Source: Trichlorobacter thiogenes (GTDB taxonomy: Bacteria > Desulfobacterota > Desulfuromonadia > Geobacterales > Pseudopelobacteraceae). From it: DNA of 64,000 bases. Under the pieces are notes generated by a model that was given only the letters and a program-made list of their open reading frames with translations, was not told the DNA's origin and did not search any database. A program made the position numbers and the translations under genes. Location of the stretch: NCBI RefSeq assembly GCF_900167465.1, contig NZ_FUWR01000015.1:25254-89253 (forward strand). The letters run 5' to 3'. Below, in pieces: positions 52,801 through 61,111 of the stretch (position 1 is its first letter; every line of letters begins with the position of its first letter).

Positions 52801-53826
52801 CTACTTATGACCTCTGCCGCCCCGGTCATTATCGTTATCCTGCCCCTGCCGCTGCTCTGGCTGATGGTCCGCCCCCCTGCCTTGCGGTTTTTGTTCCTGC
52901 TGTCTTTGTTGGACAGGTGCCGGTTGCTGTTTTTGCTGATGCACTGCTGGTTGAGGAGGAGCATGCACCGGAGCCGGTTGTTTAGGTTGTTCAACAGCTC
53001 GCTGTGGCTGCTGTTGAGCAGGGCGAGCCTGGGGCGGTGGCGCAACATGCGGCGCAGGCTGTTGTTGATGGGGTACGACATGCTGTTGCTGTTGCTGGTG
53101 CGGAGCCGCAGGACGAGTGTGTGGTGGCGCAACTACGGGCGAACGTTCCGGCTGCCTGGGTGTCATTTGGTGAGGTTCTGTCCTGCGAACCGGCGGAGCT
53201 GCTGCAGGGGGTTTAGGTGCAGCAACCGGTGCTGACTGCTGCAGATGTTGACGAACTACTTTATCTTTCGGCTGATACTTGTAGTTCTGGCCACGCAAGG
53301 TATGCTGCTGTTCTACCCGTGGATAGCGATCGCCTGCATACTGGCGCTGATACACAGGTAACGGTGCCGGTGCCGGAGCAGCATTGCGATTCCAGCGGTT
53401 CCATCCAGTTCGGCGCTGCTCCCAGTCATGGCCCCAATGTTGCTCCCAGCGGGGCGGCCTGTTGGAAACCCATCCACGGAAGTATACCGGAGGCTGACGG
53501 TAATACCGCACAGGAACCCGCAGGATGTACAGCGGTACATAATAGGGATCTACAGCCCCCCACGGGCCGTTGTACCAGGAACTGGCATACCAGGTGTCAT
53601 TGTTATAGACCCAGTACATGCCATCATAAAAGAAATAGTTGGCATCCATCCGCGGCGCATAGTAGACGGGATAATTGGGCACCCTGACAAGTTCCGGGTA
53701 TACCGGCAGGTTAATACCGATGCTGACGTTGGGTAACCCGATACCGATATGCACCTGAGCCTTGGCATAGGTTACTGAAAAGAGTAACACCCATAGCATG
53801 ATTAACAGATAGCGCAGTTTTTTCAT
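52801..53826 (-). CDS. Secreted Trp/Tyr-rich protein with Gln/Pro tail
   Basis: From the ATG at 53826 (AGGAGG upstream) the protein has 341 residues: signal peptide (TYAKAQ), an N-terminal region rich in Tyr, Trp and Pro with WYASSWYNGPW and WEQHWGHDWEQ, and a C-terminal half of Gln/Pro/His runs. It resembles the YXWGXW-type exported proteins found in Geobacter-type genomes; role unknown. The composition makes it likely to be disordered at the end. Confidence 0.65.
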   Translation of the reverse strand: MKKLRYLLIMLWVLLFSVTYAKAQVHIGIGLPNVSIGINLPVYPELVRVPNYPVYYAPRMDANYFFYDGMYWVYNNDTWYASSWYNGPWGAVDPYYVPLYILRVPVRYYRQPPVYFRGWVSNRPPRWEQHWGHDWEQRRTGWNRWNRNAAPAPAPLPVYQRQYAGDRYPRVEQQHTLRGQNYKYQPKDKVVRQHLQQSAPVAAPKPPAAAPPVRRTEPHQMTPRQPERSPVVAPPHTRPAAPHQQQQQHVVPHQQQPAPHVAPPPQARPAQQQPQRAVEQPKQPAPVHAPPQPAVHQQKQQPAPVQQRQQEQKPQGRGADHQPEQRQGQDNDNDRGGRGHK

Positions 53827-54022
53827 CATATCCTCCTGTCTGGTGAACTCCCATCTACATATGAGCATAGAAATCACCAACGGTGACCGTTACAACTATC
53901 GAGCCAAGTACTGCCTGGCACCCTGCGAAGCAACTGACTCCGCCCCTGGCACAGGAAAACCAGATCCAGCACCGGTTCTGGCAACCGCTGCCAACTACCA
54001 GATTTAGCGCTTATGTTAAATA
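53827..54022. other. Divergent intergenic region, left part
   Basis: No gene or RNA seen here. It separates the Gln/Pro protein (-) from the radical SAM operon (+); the enhancer-like element and sigma-54 promoter of the latter start at 54014. Confidence 0.5.
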
Positions 54023-54036
54023 TGACGGGCACCTCC
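54014..54036 (+). promoter_or_regulatory. Upstream element TGTTAAATA-TGACGGGCACC
   Basis: TGACGG begins at 54023, 102 bp before the -24 box at 54125. TGTTAAA two bases upstream is in the same position as in the 42.4-kb element. Confidence 0.6.
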
Positions 54037-54124
54037 CGCCATCCCCCTCGCCACTGTATTTTGTCCCATCGGTTTTTCTCAGTACAATCAGCGGTCTATA
54101 CCCATAGTTAATGAAGCCCAGTTA

Positions 54125-54140
54125 TGGCGCAGTAGTTGCT
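54125..54140 (+). promoter_or_regulatory. Sigma-54 promoter of the radical SAM operon
   Basis: TGGCGCAGTAGTTGCT matches 15 of 16 defined consensus positions. Transcription would start near 54151, 79 bp before the first ATG. Spacer TAG and following CTG match the other two promoters. Confidence 0.78.
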
Positions 54141-54229
54141 CTGTTATCTCCCAGTGGATAGTAAAACGGCTTAACCCGAATGTAGAAAGTTATTTTAATT
54201 CGACAGTATGCAAAGGATGAAGGCCAGCG

Positions 54230-55741
54230 ATGAAGATCCTGCTTATTTACCCCTATAACCCGGATACCTTCTGGAGCTTTCGGTATGCCATGAAATTCAT
54301 TGACCGGAAGGCGAGCTTTCCGCCTCTGGGACTTTTGACTGTGGCTGCCATGCTTCCGGCTACATGGGGAAAAAAGCTTGTGGATATGAATGTACAACCC
54401 CTTGCTGACACAGACCTGCTCTGGGCAGACTACGTATTCATCAGTGCCATGACCATCCAGCGTGAGTCAGCAGATGAGGTTATCGTGCGCTGCCAGCAGT
54501 TGGGAGTGAAAATCGTAGCCGGTGGCCCCCTGTTTACCACCTATCATCAGGATTATGCCGCCGTTGACCACCTGGTGCTTGGCGAAGGTGAACTGACACT
54601 CCCCGCTTTTCTGGCTGATCTAAAAAATGGCCACCCCAAACATCTCTACATCAATGAGCAGCGTACCGACCTGAAGGATAGCCCTGTTCCCATCTGGGAT
54701 TTGATCAACGTTCGTGACTATGCTGCCATGAATGTCCAATATTCCCGTGGCTGTCCCTTTGACTGCGAATTTTGTGACATTACAGCGCTCTTTGGCCGTA
54801 AGCCCAGAACCAAAGAAGTGAAACAACTGCTTGCCGAGCTGGAAAGCCTCTACATCAGCGGATGGCGCGGGGCGGTTTTTCTGGTGGATGACAACTTCAT
54901 TGGTGACAGGGGCAAGCTGAAAAAGGAACTGCTGCCTGCCCTGCTCAGCTGGATGACAGCAAAACAGTACCCTTTCTATTTTTATACCGAGGCATCCATT
55001 GATCTGGCAGATGATCCTGAGCTGATGGAGCAGATGGTCAGGGCCGGGTTTGAAGAGGTGTTTATCGGCATCGAGACCCCCCATGAGGCAAGCCATACCG
55101 AGAGCGGCAAGGTACAGAACAAAAACCGGGACCTGTTGACTTCGGTACAACGGATCCAGCGGGCCGGACTGCAGGTACATGGTGGCTTCATCGTCGGTTT
55201 TGACAGCGACCCGCCGGCTATCTTTGACAAGCAGATCAGTTTCATTCAGGAAAGCGGCATTGTTACCGCCATGGTCGGTCTACTCTCTGCCATGCGCGGC
55301 ACCCGCCTGTATCAACGGATGGAGCAGGAAGGGCGGCTGATCAGTGAAAGCTCCGGCAGCAATATGTGCGCTGACCTCAATTTTGTACCAATCATGGAGC
55401 CTGACATACTCATTGGAGGATTTCGCTCGATTCTGGACACCATTTACCTGCCTAAAAACTACTATCAGCGGGTAATCAGGCTGCTTACCGAGTACCGACC
55501 ACTTCATCTGGGTAAGTACCACCTCCAGCCGGGATACATAGGGGCGTTATTGAAAGCGATCCTGTTTCTGGGAGTTATCGGCAGAGAACGGTTCCACTTC
55601 TGGAAGCTCTTCTTCTGGTCTCTGATAAAACGACCAAGACTCTTCCCGCTGGCAATCACCTATGCGGTCTACGGGTTTCACTTCAGGAAAGTTGCAGAAA
55701 AGATCAATTACGACAGCATGCTGCATGGAAGCGGCGTTTGA
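54230..55741 (+). CDS. B12-binding-domain radical SAM protein
   Basis: A protein of 503 residues: N-terminal cobalamin-type domain (YPYNPDTFWSF, then GGPLFTTYH, GEGE), the radical SAM cluster motif CPFDCEFC (Cx3Cx2C) at about residue 175-185, and a C-terminal region of the DUF4070 type. Relatives carry out methyl or C-C bond-forming reactions in lipid and cofactor pathways, for example HpnJ-like steps, but the substrate here is not readable. The gene begins the sigma-54-driven run at 54.1 kb. Confidence 0.83.
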   Translation: MKILLIYPYNPDTFWSFRYAMKFIDRKASFPPLGLLTVAAMLPATWGKKLVDMNVQPLADTDLLWADYVFISAMTIQRESADEVIVRCQQLGVKIVAGGPLFTTYHQDYAAVDHLVLGEGELTLPAFLADLKNGHPKHLYINEQRTDLKDSPVPIWDLINVRDYAAMNVQYSRGCPFDCEFCDITALFGRKPRTKEVKQLLAELESLYISGWRGAVFLVDDNFIGDRGKLKKELLPALLSWMTAKQYPFYFYTEASIDLADDPELMEQMVRAGFEEVFIGIETPHEASHTESGKVQNKNRDLLTSVQRIQRAGLQVHGGFIVGFDSDPPAIFDKQISFIQESGIVTAMVGLLSAMRGTRLYQRMEQEGRLISESSGSNMCADLNFVPIMEPDILIGGFRSILDTIYLPKNYYQRVIRLLTEYRPLHLGKYHLQPGYIGALLKAILFLGVIGRERFHFWKLFFWSLIKRPRLFPLAITYAVYGFHFRKVAEKINYDSMLHGSGV

Positions 55742-55766
55742 ACATATGCGCCGGGACAGGATGGAC

Positions 55767-55928
55767 ATGATGAAAAAAACTCTTTTATTCAGACAGATCG
55801 TGCTGCTGCTGACGATCCTGACCTTATCAGGATGCATTCTGGTGCCGGTGGATGATGGTTATCAGCATGGCGGCCAACGAGGAGGGCATCAAGGCGATCA
55901 CCACGATGGTCCCCGTGATCATCGTTAA
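55767..55928 (+). CDS. Small lipoprotein with His/Asp/Gly tail
   Basis: From the ATG at 55767 (or 55770) the protein has 53 residues. A clear signal peptide ends in TLSGCIL (lipobox), then a short tail rich in Gly, Gln, His and Asp (HGGQRGGHQGDHHDGPRDHR). AGGATGG precedes it. It could bind a divalent metal through the histidines, but this is only suggestive. It follows the radical SAM gene by 25 bp. Confidence 0.65.
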   Translation: MMKKTLLFRQIVLLLTILTLSGCILVPVDDGYQHGGQRGGHQGDHHDGPRDHR

Positions 55929-56076
55929 CACCACAATATCGACCAAGTAGCCCAGCTACATATTTTGAAGAAACGATGCCTAATCATAAAAGAAAAAGGG
56001 GCCTGACTGATTTTTCAGAAACGAGACGAAAAGAAATTTGATTTTAGATCAACTGCATTCAGATCCGGAGGCCTGT

Positions 56077-56373
56077 ATGGAACTTTCGATATCCGGCACA
56101 GTAGCTCACCTAAAGGGCGACTGGACACTTACCGGAATTACGGCAAAAAACATTCATTCGTTATCAGACTCACTGGAACAGCTTGGTTCAAGGTCTCATA
56201 AGAATCAAAATATTGATTGTAAGCAGATAACCAAATTTGATCTGACCGGACTGCAATTCCTTTACACATGGCTTCAGTGTTTCAGGTTGCGAGGCATTGA
56301 ACCGGTTCTGATCAATTTGCCCGACAAGATGCAACATATTTTCAGTTGTCTGGAATTTCAGAATTGTCGCTAA
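56077..56373 (+). CDS. STAS-domain protein
   Basis: From the ATG at 56077 (GGAGG five bases upstream) the protein has 98 residues. It resembles the anti-sigma-factor antagonist/MlaB fold: LKGDWTLTG at the start, then an IDCKQITKFDLTGLQFLYTW-type strand-helix segment with the usual Asp before Leu/Thr. The conserved phosphorylatable Ser is not present; a Thr (DLTGL) occupies the site. It could be an MlaB-like part of a lipid transport or a signalling protein. Confidence 0.7.
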   Translation: MELSISGTVAHLKGDWTLTGITAKNIHSLSDSLEQLGSRSHKNQNIDCKQITKFDLTGLQFLYTWLQCFRLRGIEPVLINLPDKMQHIFSCLEFQNCR

Positions 56374-56408
56374 GCAAACCATTGGTAGAGAAGAAGGGAG
56401 AACAGTTT

Positions 56409-57662
56409 ATGGACAGACGGATCGGCAGGGTTCTCTTGACACTCATCACTGTCACCACTTTTGCAACGCATGGCCAAGCAGAAGAATATCACACGCCATT
56501 GGCTGGAGAAGCCTTGCATACGGTGTTCATGGGCAAAACAATCGATATCCCGGCCATGGATCGCAGTAACGTAACAGCGCTCACGTTAGGCGGCGTATTG
56601 TATACCCCCAAGCAGGGTGAAACCTCCCTGACACCGGTGGGCGCTCTGTTTATTAATCGTACCTGGGAACATTCCAGGACACGCAACGTGATCAGTATCT
56701 TTGTGAACGAACTGGAATATGACCGCAGCTTCGGAAATATTGAGCTGGTCACCCGCCTGGAAAATAACACCATCCCGTTTGGTCAACGGGAAGTGGTGAA
56801 CAATAAAGAGATCACGTCATCGGACACCATCTGGGGCACGGTTCTAGCCTCTGTTGGTCCGGGATTGCGCTATAAGGTGGCCCCTTTCCAGTTTGACAAC
56901 GACGTGAGGCTTCAGTTGCTGGGCAGGGTCGGCTATTTCTACGCCATGCGGACCAGTGACACCGGTCCGAACCTGGTATTACCGCCGGACACCATGCTGT
57001 ACGGCGCAAAGCTGCGGGGCCGTTATGACGGGATGCGCAGGAATCTGATGGAACTGCCCCATACCGGCATGGCAGCCGGATTTGATCTGGATTACCTGTA
57101 CCGGGACAAATGGGCAGATTTTGGCACGATCCCGGATGCGGTCTTTTCCAAGGCTGATACCCGTGATTACCTTCAGTTTAGCGGCTACCTGATGGGGGTT
57201 GGAGGGATTCCGGGCCTGTCTGAAAAAAACCGGGTGCTCTTCAGCCTGCATGGCGGCGTTACCCGCCAGGGAAGTGCAGACCGGTACAATGCCATTACCA
57301 TTGGTGGTGGACCACTTCCCGGTGAAACCGGCGATTTAAGCCGTCCAGGATATCCCGGCACCATGTTCAACCAGGTGCTTGTCTCTAATTACGCCCTGCT
57401 GGCCCTTGGATACCGGCGCGAACTGGCACCGTTTATCTATCTCCACCTGCGGGAGACCTTTATCTGGGCAGACCGCGCTGCGGTTACCGATACCAATCAG
57501 TTTATGTTCAAAAGTTCAACCGGCGCAGCAACAACCATTGGCCTGGATACCGGCTTTTTCTGGAACTCTGCCCTGTATCTTGGCTATTCCTGGGATACCG
57601 GTTTCGTTCGCAACGGCAAGCCGGGAAGTGGCCTGATACTGACCTGGAGTAAAGCGTTTTAA
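56409..57662 (+). CDS. Outer-membrane beta-barrel-like protein, unknown
   Basis: From the ATG at 56409 (GGGAG upstream) the protein has 417 residues with a signal peptide (THGQAEEY) and alternating beta-strand patterns, aromatic girdle residues and an end in KAF, suggesting a barrel. I cannot name the family. It follows the STAS gene by 35 bp. The 57663-57823 gap to its right contains an AAAGGAGG with no good start. Confidence 0.6.
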   Translation: MDRRIGRVLLTLITVTTFATHGQAEEYHTPLAGEALHTVFMGKTIDIPAMDRSNVTALTLGGVLYTPKQGETSLTPVGALFINRTWEHSRTRNVISIFVNELEYDRSFGNIELVTRLENNTIPFGQREVVNNKEITSSDTIWGTVLASVGPGLRYKVAPFQFDNDVRLQLLGRVGYFYAMRTSDTGPNLVLPPDTMLYGAKLRGRYDGMRRNLMELPHTGMAAGFDLDYLYRDKWADFGTIPDAVFSKADTRDYLQFSGYLMGVGGIPGLSEKNRVLFSLHGGVTRQGSADRYNAITIGGGPLPGETGDLSRPGYPGTMFNQVLVSNYALLALGYRRELAPFIYLHLRETFIWADRAAVTDTNQFMFKSSTGAATTIGLDTGFFWNSALYLGYSWDTGFVRNGKPGSGLILTWSKAF

Positions 57663-57823
57663 TCTAAAAAGAACTGTTTTCAATGTCATGTCAGATGCCC
57701 CGACATAACAAATCTGAGCTGCTGCTCACCAAAGGAGGTTCGCTCTGAACCATCACCAAGAAGATGTCCAATTGTTTACGGTGTTTGGACCTAATCAGAA
57801 TAATCAGCTTACAAGGAGAATCT

Positions 57824-58435
57824 ATGAAAACCAGAATCGTTCAATTTTTGATATGCACAATCGCAGTACTCAGCATGAGCTCCCTGGCATCTGCTGAACA
57901 GAAACTGACAAACTACGTCATGCTTAAAGGTGGCATGTATTCACCCAGCATGACCTTTGATCTGGATAATTTCAATGGTGGTAGCACGTCTCATTTTGAT
58001 AGCAAAACCGGCTTTGCCGGTGAGCTGGCAGTCGGTCATTATTTCAGCCCGATGATTGCCCTAGAATTGGGAGCCGGTTACTTTGAAAGCGACGGTTCTC
58101 CGGCTGCGCAGCCAGGGGAAACAAAGCTGCGAGTGGTTCCGCTGATCGCCACAGCAAAGGTTTTTTTACCGATTGGCATGTTTGAACCGTACGGCCTGGC
58201 TGGTATTGGTGCCTATATTTCAGATCTGGATCTGGAAGGCAATAACAGTAATTTCCACGGTTCAACAGAAGTTACCTATGGATTTCATGCCGGAGCCGGT
58301 TTCAACATTAACTTCATGAAAAATATGTTTGCAGGCCTGGAGGGGAAATACCTCTGGGCAGAGCCTTCGTTTGGTGGTCAGCATATTAAGCTGGACGGAT
58401 TTGTTACGACCGCCAATATCGGCATGAAGTTCTAA
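57824..58435 (+). CDS. Outer-membrane protein, OmpW/Opa-like barrel
   Basis: From the ATG at 57824 (AAGGAG upstream) the protein has 203 residues: signal peptide (SLASAEQ), GGMYSPSMTFDLDNFN, then strands with GYFSPMIALELGAGYFES and a terminal TTANIGMKF ending in Phe. It is an eight-stranded small porin of the OmpW/OmpX type by length and pattern. Followed directly by a small exported gene. Confidence 0.75.
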   Translation: MKTRIVQFLICTIAVLSMSSLASAEQKLTNYVMLKGGMYSPSMTFDLDNFNGGSTSHFDSKTGFAGELAVGHYFSPMIALELGAGYFESDGSPAAQPGETKLRVVPLIATAKVFLPIGMFEPYGLAGIGAYISDLDLEGNNSNFHGSTEVTYGFHAGAGFNINFMKNMFAGLEGKYLWAEPSFGGQHIKLDGFVTTANIGMKF

Positions 58436-58453
58436 AGAGAAAGGAAACATCAG

Positions 58454-58762
58454 ATGAAAGCTATCATGATCACCGTCGCACTGACTCTAGCCCTTGCCAT
58501 GGGCGTTGCCATTGCTGAGGCAGGCCCCTGGCAATGGAGCGGCACCCAAAAAAACACCTATGGATGGCAGCTGATGACGGCAACGGAACAGACCGAGCAT
58601 CAGGCAAAGATGCGTAGCTTTACCGACTTTGCTTCCTGCAAGGCGTATGTTGACGAACACCATACGCAAATGCAAGAGCGGGCCAAGGCAAAAGGAATCA
58701 CCACACCGATGATAAAACGCAACCCTTGTGAAGTAATGAAGGCAAAAGGGATGTTCAAGTAG
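58454..58762 (+). CDS. Small exported protein, unknown
   Basis: A protein of 102 residues with a signal peptide (AIAEAGPW) and a short mature domain with one Cys pair (SCKAYVDE...NPCEVMKA), possibly disulfide-bonded. AAAGGAAAC precedes the start. I do not recognise the family. It follows the barrel gene by 18 bp. Confidence 0.6.
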   Translation: MKAIMITVALTLALAMGVAIAEAGPWQWSGTQKNTYGWQLMTATEQTEHQAKMRSFTDFASCKAYVDEHHTQMQERAKAKGITTPMIKRNPCEVMKAKGMFK

Positions 58763-58775
58763 GCTCTTAGAGGGT

Positions 58776-58808
58776 CTGGTGCGTCCCGTCTGAAATGGGG
58801 CGCACCAG
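58776..58808 (+). terminator. Hairpin after the small exported gene
   Basis: CTGGTGCGTCCC / GGGGCGCACCAG, 11 of 12 pairs with a G-U, 9-base loop, no T-run. Possible terminator or processing stem. Confidence 0.5.
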
Positions 58809-58866
58809 GCACCAGAGGACTCAAAACAGCACTTTCCAGGTGACCTCACCAAAAAAGGGAGCCAAC

Positions 58867-59250
58867 ATGAATGCACAGCCTGTACAGATTGTTTTGTTCA
58901 TTATGCTACTGCTTGCTGCAACCAGTCTGCCTGGTGATGCACGGTATCGGCATGGCGGCATATGGATCGGTGCACCGGTATGGGGAGCCCCCTATCCATA
59001 CCCATATAGCTACCCGTACCCCTATTATTATAACGTGCCACCACCGGTTGTTATCCAGCAACAACCGGAAATCTACATCCAGAAAGCACCTTCCACTATC
59101 CCGAAACAGACCTACTGGTACTATTGCCCCTCTCCACAGGGATACTACCCCGCCATAAAGGAATGTCCCAAGGGCTGGATGCGGGTTGTACCAACTGAAC
59201 CGGATAATGAAGAAAACCAACAACAACCTGATCTACAACCAAATCAATAG
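58867..59250 (+). CDS. Exported Tyr/Pro-rich protein
   Basis: From the ATG at 58867 (GGGAG upstream) the protein has 127 residues: signal peptide, a Tyr/Pro-rich segment (PYPYPYSYPYPYYYN), and a conserved end with WYYCPSPQGYYPAIKECPKGW, a motif I associate with small exported proteins of this group. The mature part has one possible Cys pair. Its function is unknown. It is cotranscribed with the glycine-zipper lipoprotein 9 bp downstream. Confidence 0.65.
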   Translation: MNAQPVQIVLFIMLLLAATSLPGDARYRHGGIWIGAPVWGAPYPYPYSYPYPYYYNVPPPVVIQQQPEIYIQKAPSTIPKQTYWYYCPSPQGYYPAIKECPKGWMRVVPTEPDNEENQQQPDLQPNQ

Positions 59251-59259
59251 GGGGCTACC

Positions 59260-59784
59260 ATGAAACAGGTCTTATTCATCATCGTCCTGTTCAGCTTATT
59301 CGTAACAACCGGATGTACAACCTTACCGACCGGCCCAAGTGTACACGTACTTCCAGGCTCAGATAAAAGTTTTGAACAGTTCCAGATTGATGATGCTGCC
59401 TGCAGGGTGTGGGCTGGCCAGGGCATCGGCCTGACACCGGATGAAATACGAAACCAATCCACTATCTCCGGGGCAGGAGTCGGCGCCCTCTTTGGAGCCG
59501 TGGGAGGGGCTCTGATAGGTTCAGCATCGGGAAACGCAGGAGTTGGCGCGGCAATTGGTGCTGGAGGTGGTCTGCTGATCGGTTCAGCAGTAGGTGCAGA
59601 TAAAGGCCGTGTCTATGGCTATGAAGCACAACATCGTTATGACTCCTATTACCTGCAATGCATGTACGCAAAGGGCAATCAGGTGCCAGGTGCTGTGGCT
59701 CCACAACCGTATCAGCGCTACAATTACGCTCCACCAGAGGATGCACGGCCTGCCCCGCCAGGCATGCCACCACCCGGAAGATAA
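59260..59784 (+). CDS. Glycine-zipper outer-membrane lipoprotein
   Basis: A protein of 174 residues: lipobox (VTTGCTT), a central glycine zipper (GAGVGALFGAVGGALIGSAS and GNAGVGAAIGAGGGLLIGSA) that could insert in a membrane, and a Pro-rich C-terminus. This is the YMGG/Gly-zipper lipoprotein type often found with envelope-stress genes. It follows the Tyr/Pro-rich gene closely. Confidence 0.8.
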   Translation: MKQVLFIIVLFSLFVTTGCTTLPTGPSVHVLPGSDKSFEQFQIDDAACRVWAGQGIGLTPDEIRNQSTISGAGVGALFGAVGGALIGSASGNAGVGAAIGAGGGLLIGSAVGADKGRVYGYEAQHRYDSYYLQCMYAKGNQVPGAVAPQPYQRYNYAPPEDARPAPPGMPPPGR

Positions 59785-59903
59785 AATTCAAAGCAAGGCA
59801 ATAGATGCTTGTCCTGTCTCCTGCACCACATGACTGAATATGAGTAGATCACTGGATGATACGGTTTCTCACTGAAAAAGATGGTATCTGCAAGGAATCC
59901 ACT

Positions 59904-60398
59904 ATGAACATATTGGAATGCGCAATCCAAATGGAACTCGAGACCAAGAATCACTATTGCAGGCTGGCACAGAGAGTGTCTCAGCAGGAACTGAAACAGA
60001 TGTTTACACTGCTAGCCGCAGCAGAAGAAGAACATGGCAATGTCATGAGTAACATCAAAAACATACCTGATTTAGCATCAATACATTTCAAGGCACTGAA
60101 AGAGGCTATCTGTATATTCAGGCCTTTTCCCGATCTCCATAACATCTCAGCTGAATTGGCCTATGACATGGATGCCTATCACTATGTCATTCATGAGGAA
60201 ATAAAGAGTATCAGCTATTATGAAGATCTGATTACCAAAACAGAAGACAAGCGAACTCAGGATATTTTTACACACCTGCTGGAAGAAGAGCAGAAACATT
60301 TAAGCCTCTTGGAAAATATCTACATTTTCAGGAACCCTTCCAACACGTTTTCTGAAGCAGGTAAATTCAGTAATTTAAAACAGACTCTGCATGCCTGA
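59904..60398 (+). CDS. Ferritin-like (rubrerythrin-type) diiron protein
   Basis: From the ATG at 59904 (AAGGA upstream) the protein has 164 residues in a four-helix bundle. Likely diiron ligands: Glu in AIQMELETKNHY and AEEEHGNV in the first half, and HEEIKSISYYEDL and EEEQKHLSL in the second (ExxH pairs). It is rubrerythrin-like but without the C-terminal rubredoxin. It may reduce peroxide or store iron. Followed by the terminator at 60534. Confidence 0.82.
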   Translation: MNILECAIQMELETKNHYCRLAQRVSQQELKQMFTLLAAAEEEHGNVMSNIKNIPDLASIHFKALKEAICIFRPFPDLHNISAELAYDMDAYHYVIHEEIKSISYYEDLITKTEDKRTQDIFTHLLEEEQKHLSLLENIYIFRNPSNTFSEAGKFSNLKQTLHA

Positions 60399-60465
60399 TG
60401 CACAAGGGCTACAAAAGGGTTATCACCATCTGACACGTATCGCCCCAAATCAGAATGGCAGTTTT

Positions 60466-60561
60466 TGGCATGCTGCATGCAACCTCTATAGGAACATGGG
60501 GTATACTCACACTATATCCCTCCTTCCTGTGGTGGCCGACGGACAACCGTCGGCCTTTTTT
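60466..60561 (+). ncRNA. Possible short transcript ahead of a strong terminator
   Basis: TTGGCA (60465) and TATAGG (60487) are separated by 16 bp, followed about 70 nt later by a strong terminator. No reading frame fits. This could be an unannotated small RNA or simply the tail of the ferritin-like message. Confidence 0.25.
60534..60561 (+). terminator. Rho-independent terminator
   Basis: GGCCGACGG/CCGTCGGCC, 9 bp perfect stem, ACAA loop, followed by six T; ends the ferritin-like transcript. Confidence 0.9.
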
Positions 60562-60656
60562 ATGCAAGACGTCTCTATTCAGCAGATCAGCCATAACAGG
60601 CACAAACGAAGCTATTGCCAGAAAAAGCAATAACCGTATGATTTTTTAAAAGCCAG

Positions 60657-60684
60657 GAGACCTGCCACAGCTTTGGCAGGTCTC
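60657..60684. other. Perfect hairpin in the intergenic region before csbD
   Basis: GAGACCTGCCA/TGGCAGGTCTC, 11 bp perfect, 6-base loop. Not followed by a T-run on either strand. No other feature seen between 60562 and 60749. Confidence 0.45.
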
Positions 60685-60749
60685 TTGGCCAATGCCCCAT
60701 GACTTGATCCCTCGCAGACATCAACCGCATATGACAGTTCCACCAATAA

Positions 60750-60763
60750 TGACGGATTACCCC
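60750..60763 (+). promoter_or_regulatory. Upstream element TGACGGATTACCCC
   Basis: TGACGG begins at 60750, 101 bp before the -24 box at 60851. Shares TGACGG and following ACC with the 42.4-kb and 54.0-kb elements; the upstream TGTTAAA is not present here. Confidence 0.6.
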
Positions 60764-60850
60764 CTGAAATCCTCCCCAAACTTCACCTAATGATACTTTT
60801 TTTCTGTTAACAATCAGCCACTTACGCACCAACACATTTCTACTAAACGT

Positions 60851-60866
60851 TGGCGTGTTAGTTGCT
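60851..60866 (+). promoter_or_regulatory. Sigma-54 promoter of the CsbD-BON-OmpA run
   Basis: TGGCGTGTTAGTTGCT matches 14 of 16 positions, with the invariant GG and GC at the right spacing. Transcription would start near 60877, 31 bp before csbD. TAG spacer and following CTG are as in the other two promoters. Confidence 0.75.
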
Positions 60867-60907
60867 CTGCATAGCAGTAACAATCAACATATCAAAAGGA
60901 GACTATC

Positions 60908-61087
60908 ATGAAAAAAAGCACACGAAACCAGGCAGAAGGCACGTTTCATCAGGTAAAGGGCAAAATCAAAGAAGTAGCCGGCAAGCTCAGCGACAATCCA
61001 AAACTTGAAATTGAAGGAACGAGTGAAAAAATTGCCGGCAAAGTGCAGGTAAAAGCAGCTCAGATCGAGAAAGTTTTGGGAAAATAG
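60908..61087 (+). CDS. CsbD-family stress protein
   Basis: A 59-residue protein (MKKSTRNQAEGTFHQVKGKI..., ending GKVQVKAAQIEKVLGK). NQAEGTFHQVKGKIKEVAGK is the CsbD signature. CsbD-like proteins are small, soluble, amphipathic and typically stress-induced (sigma-B in Bacillus). AAAAGGAG precedes the ATG. The role is unknown. It is the first gene of the sigma-54 run at 60.9 kb. Confidence 0.88.
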   Translation: MKKSTRNQAEGTFHQVKGKIKEVAGKLSDNPKLEIEGTSEKIAGKVQVKAAQIEKVLGK

Positions 61088-61111
61088 CAGCTACCGTAAG
61101 GAGAACACTCG

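Noticed and set aside
52627..53235. Plus-strand frame of 202 codons opposite the Gln/Pro protein gene
   Set aside because: It is a low-complexity Leu/Arg mirror of the minus-strand repeats; the minus-strand gene has a signal peptide and ribosome site.
60466..60481. Sigma-54-like TGGCATGCTGCATGCA before the terminator at 60534
   Set aside because: Two mismatches in core positions, no TGACGG or other enhancer-like element 101 bp upstream, and no gene follows before the terminator.
60409..60630. Minus-strand frame of 73 codons starting with a signal-peptide-like stretch
   Set aside because: It covers a strong plus-strand terminator, and no ribosome site or homologue is evident.
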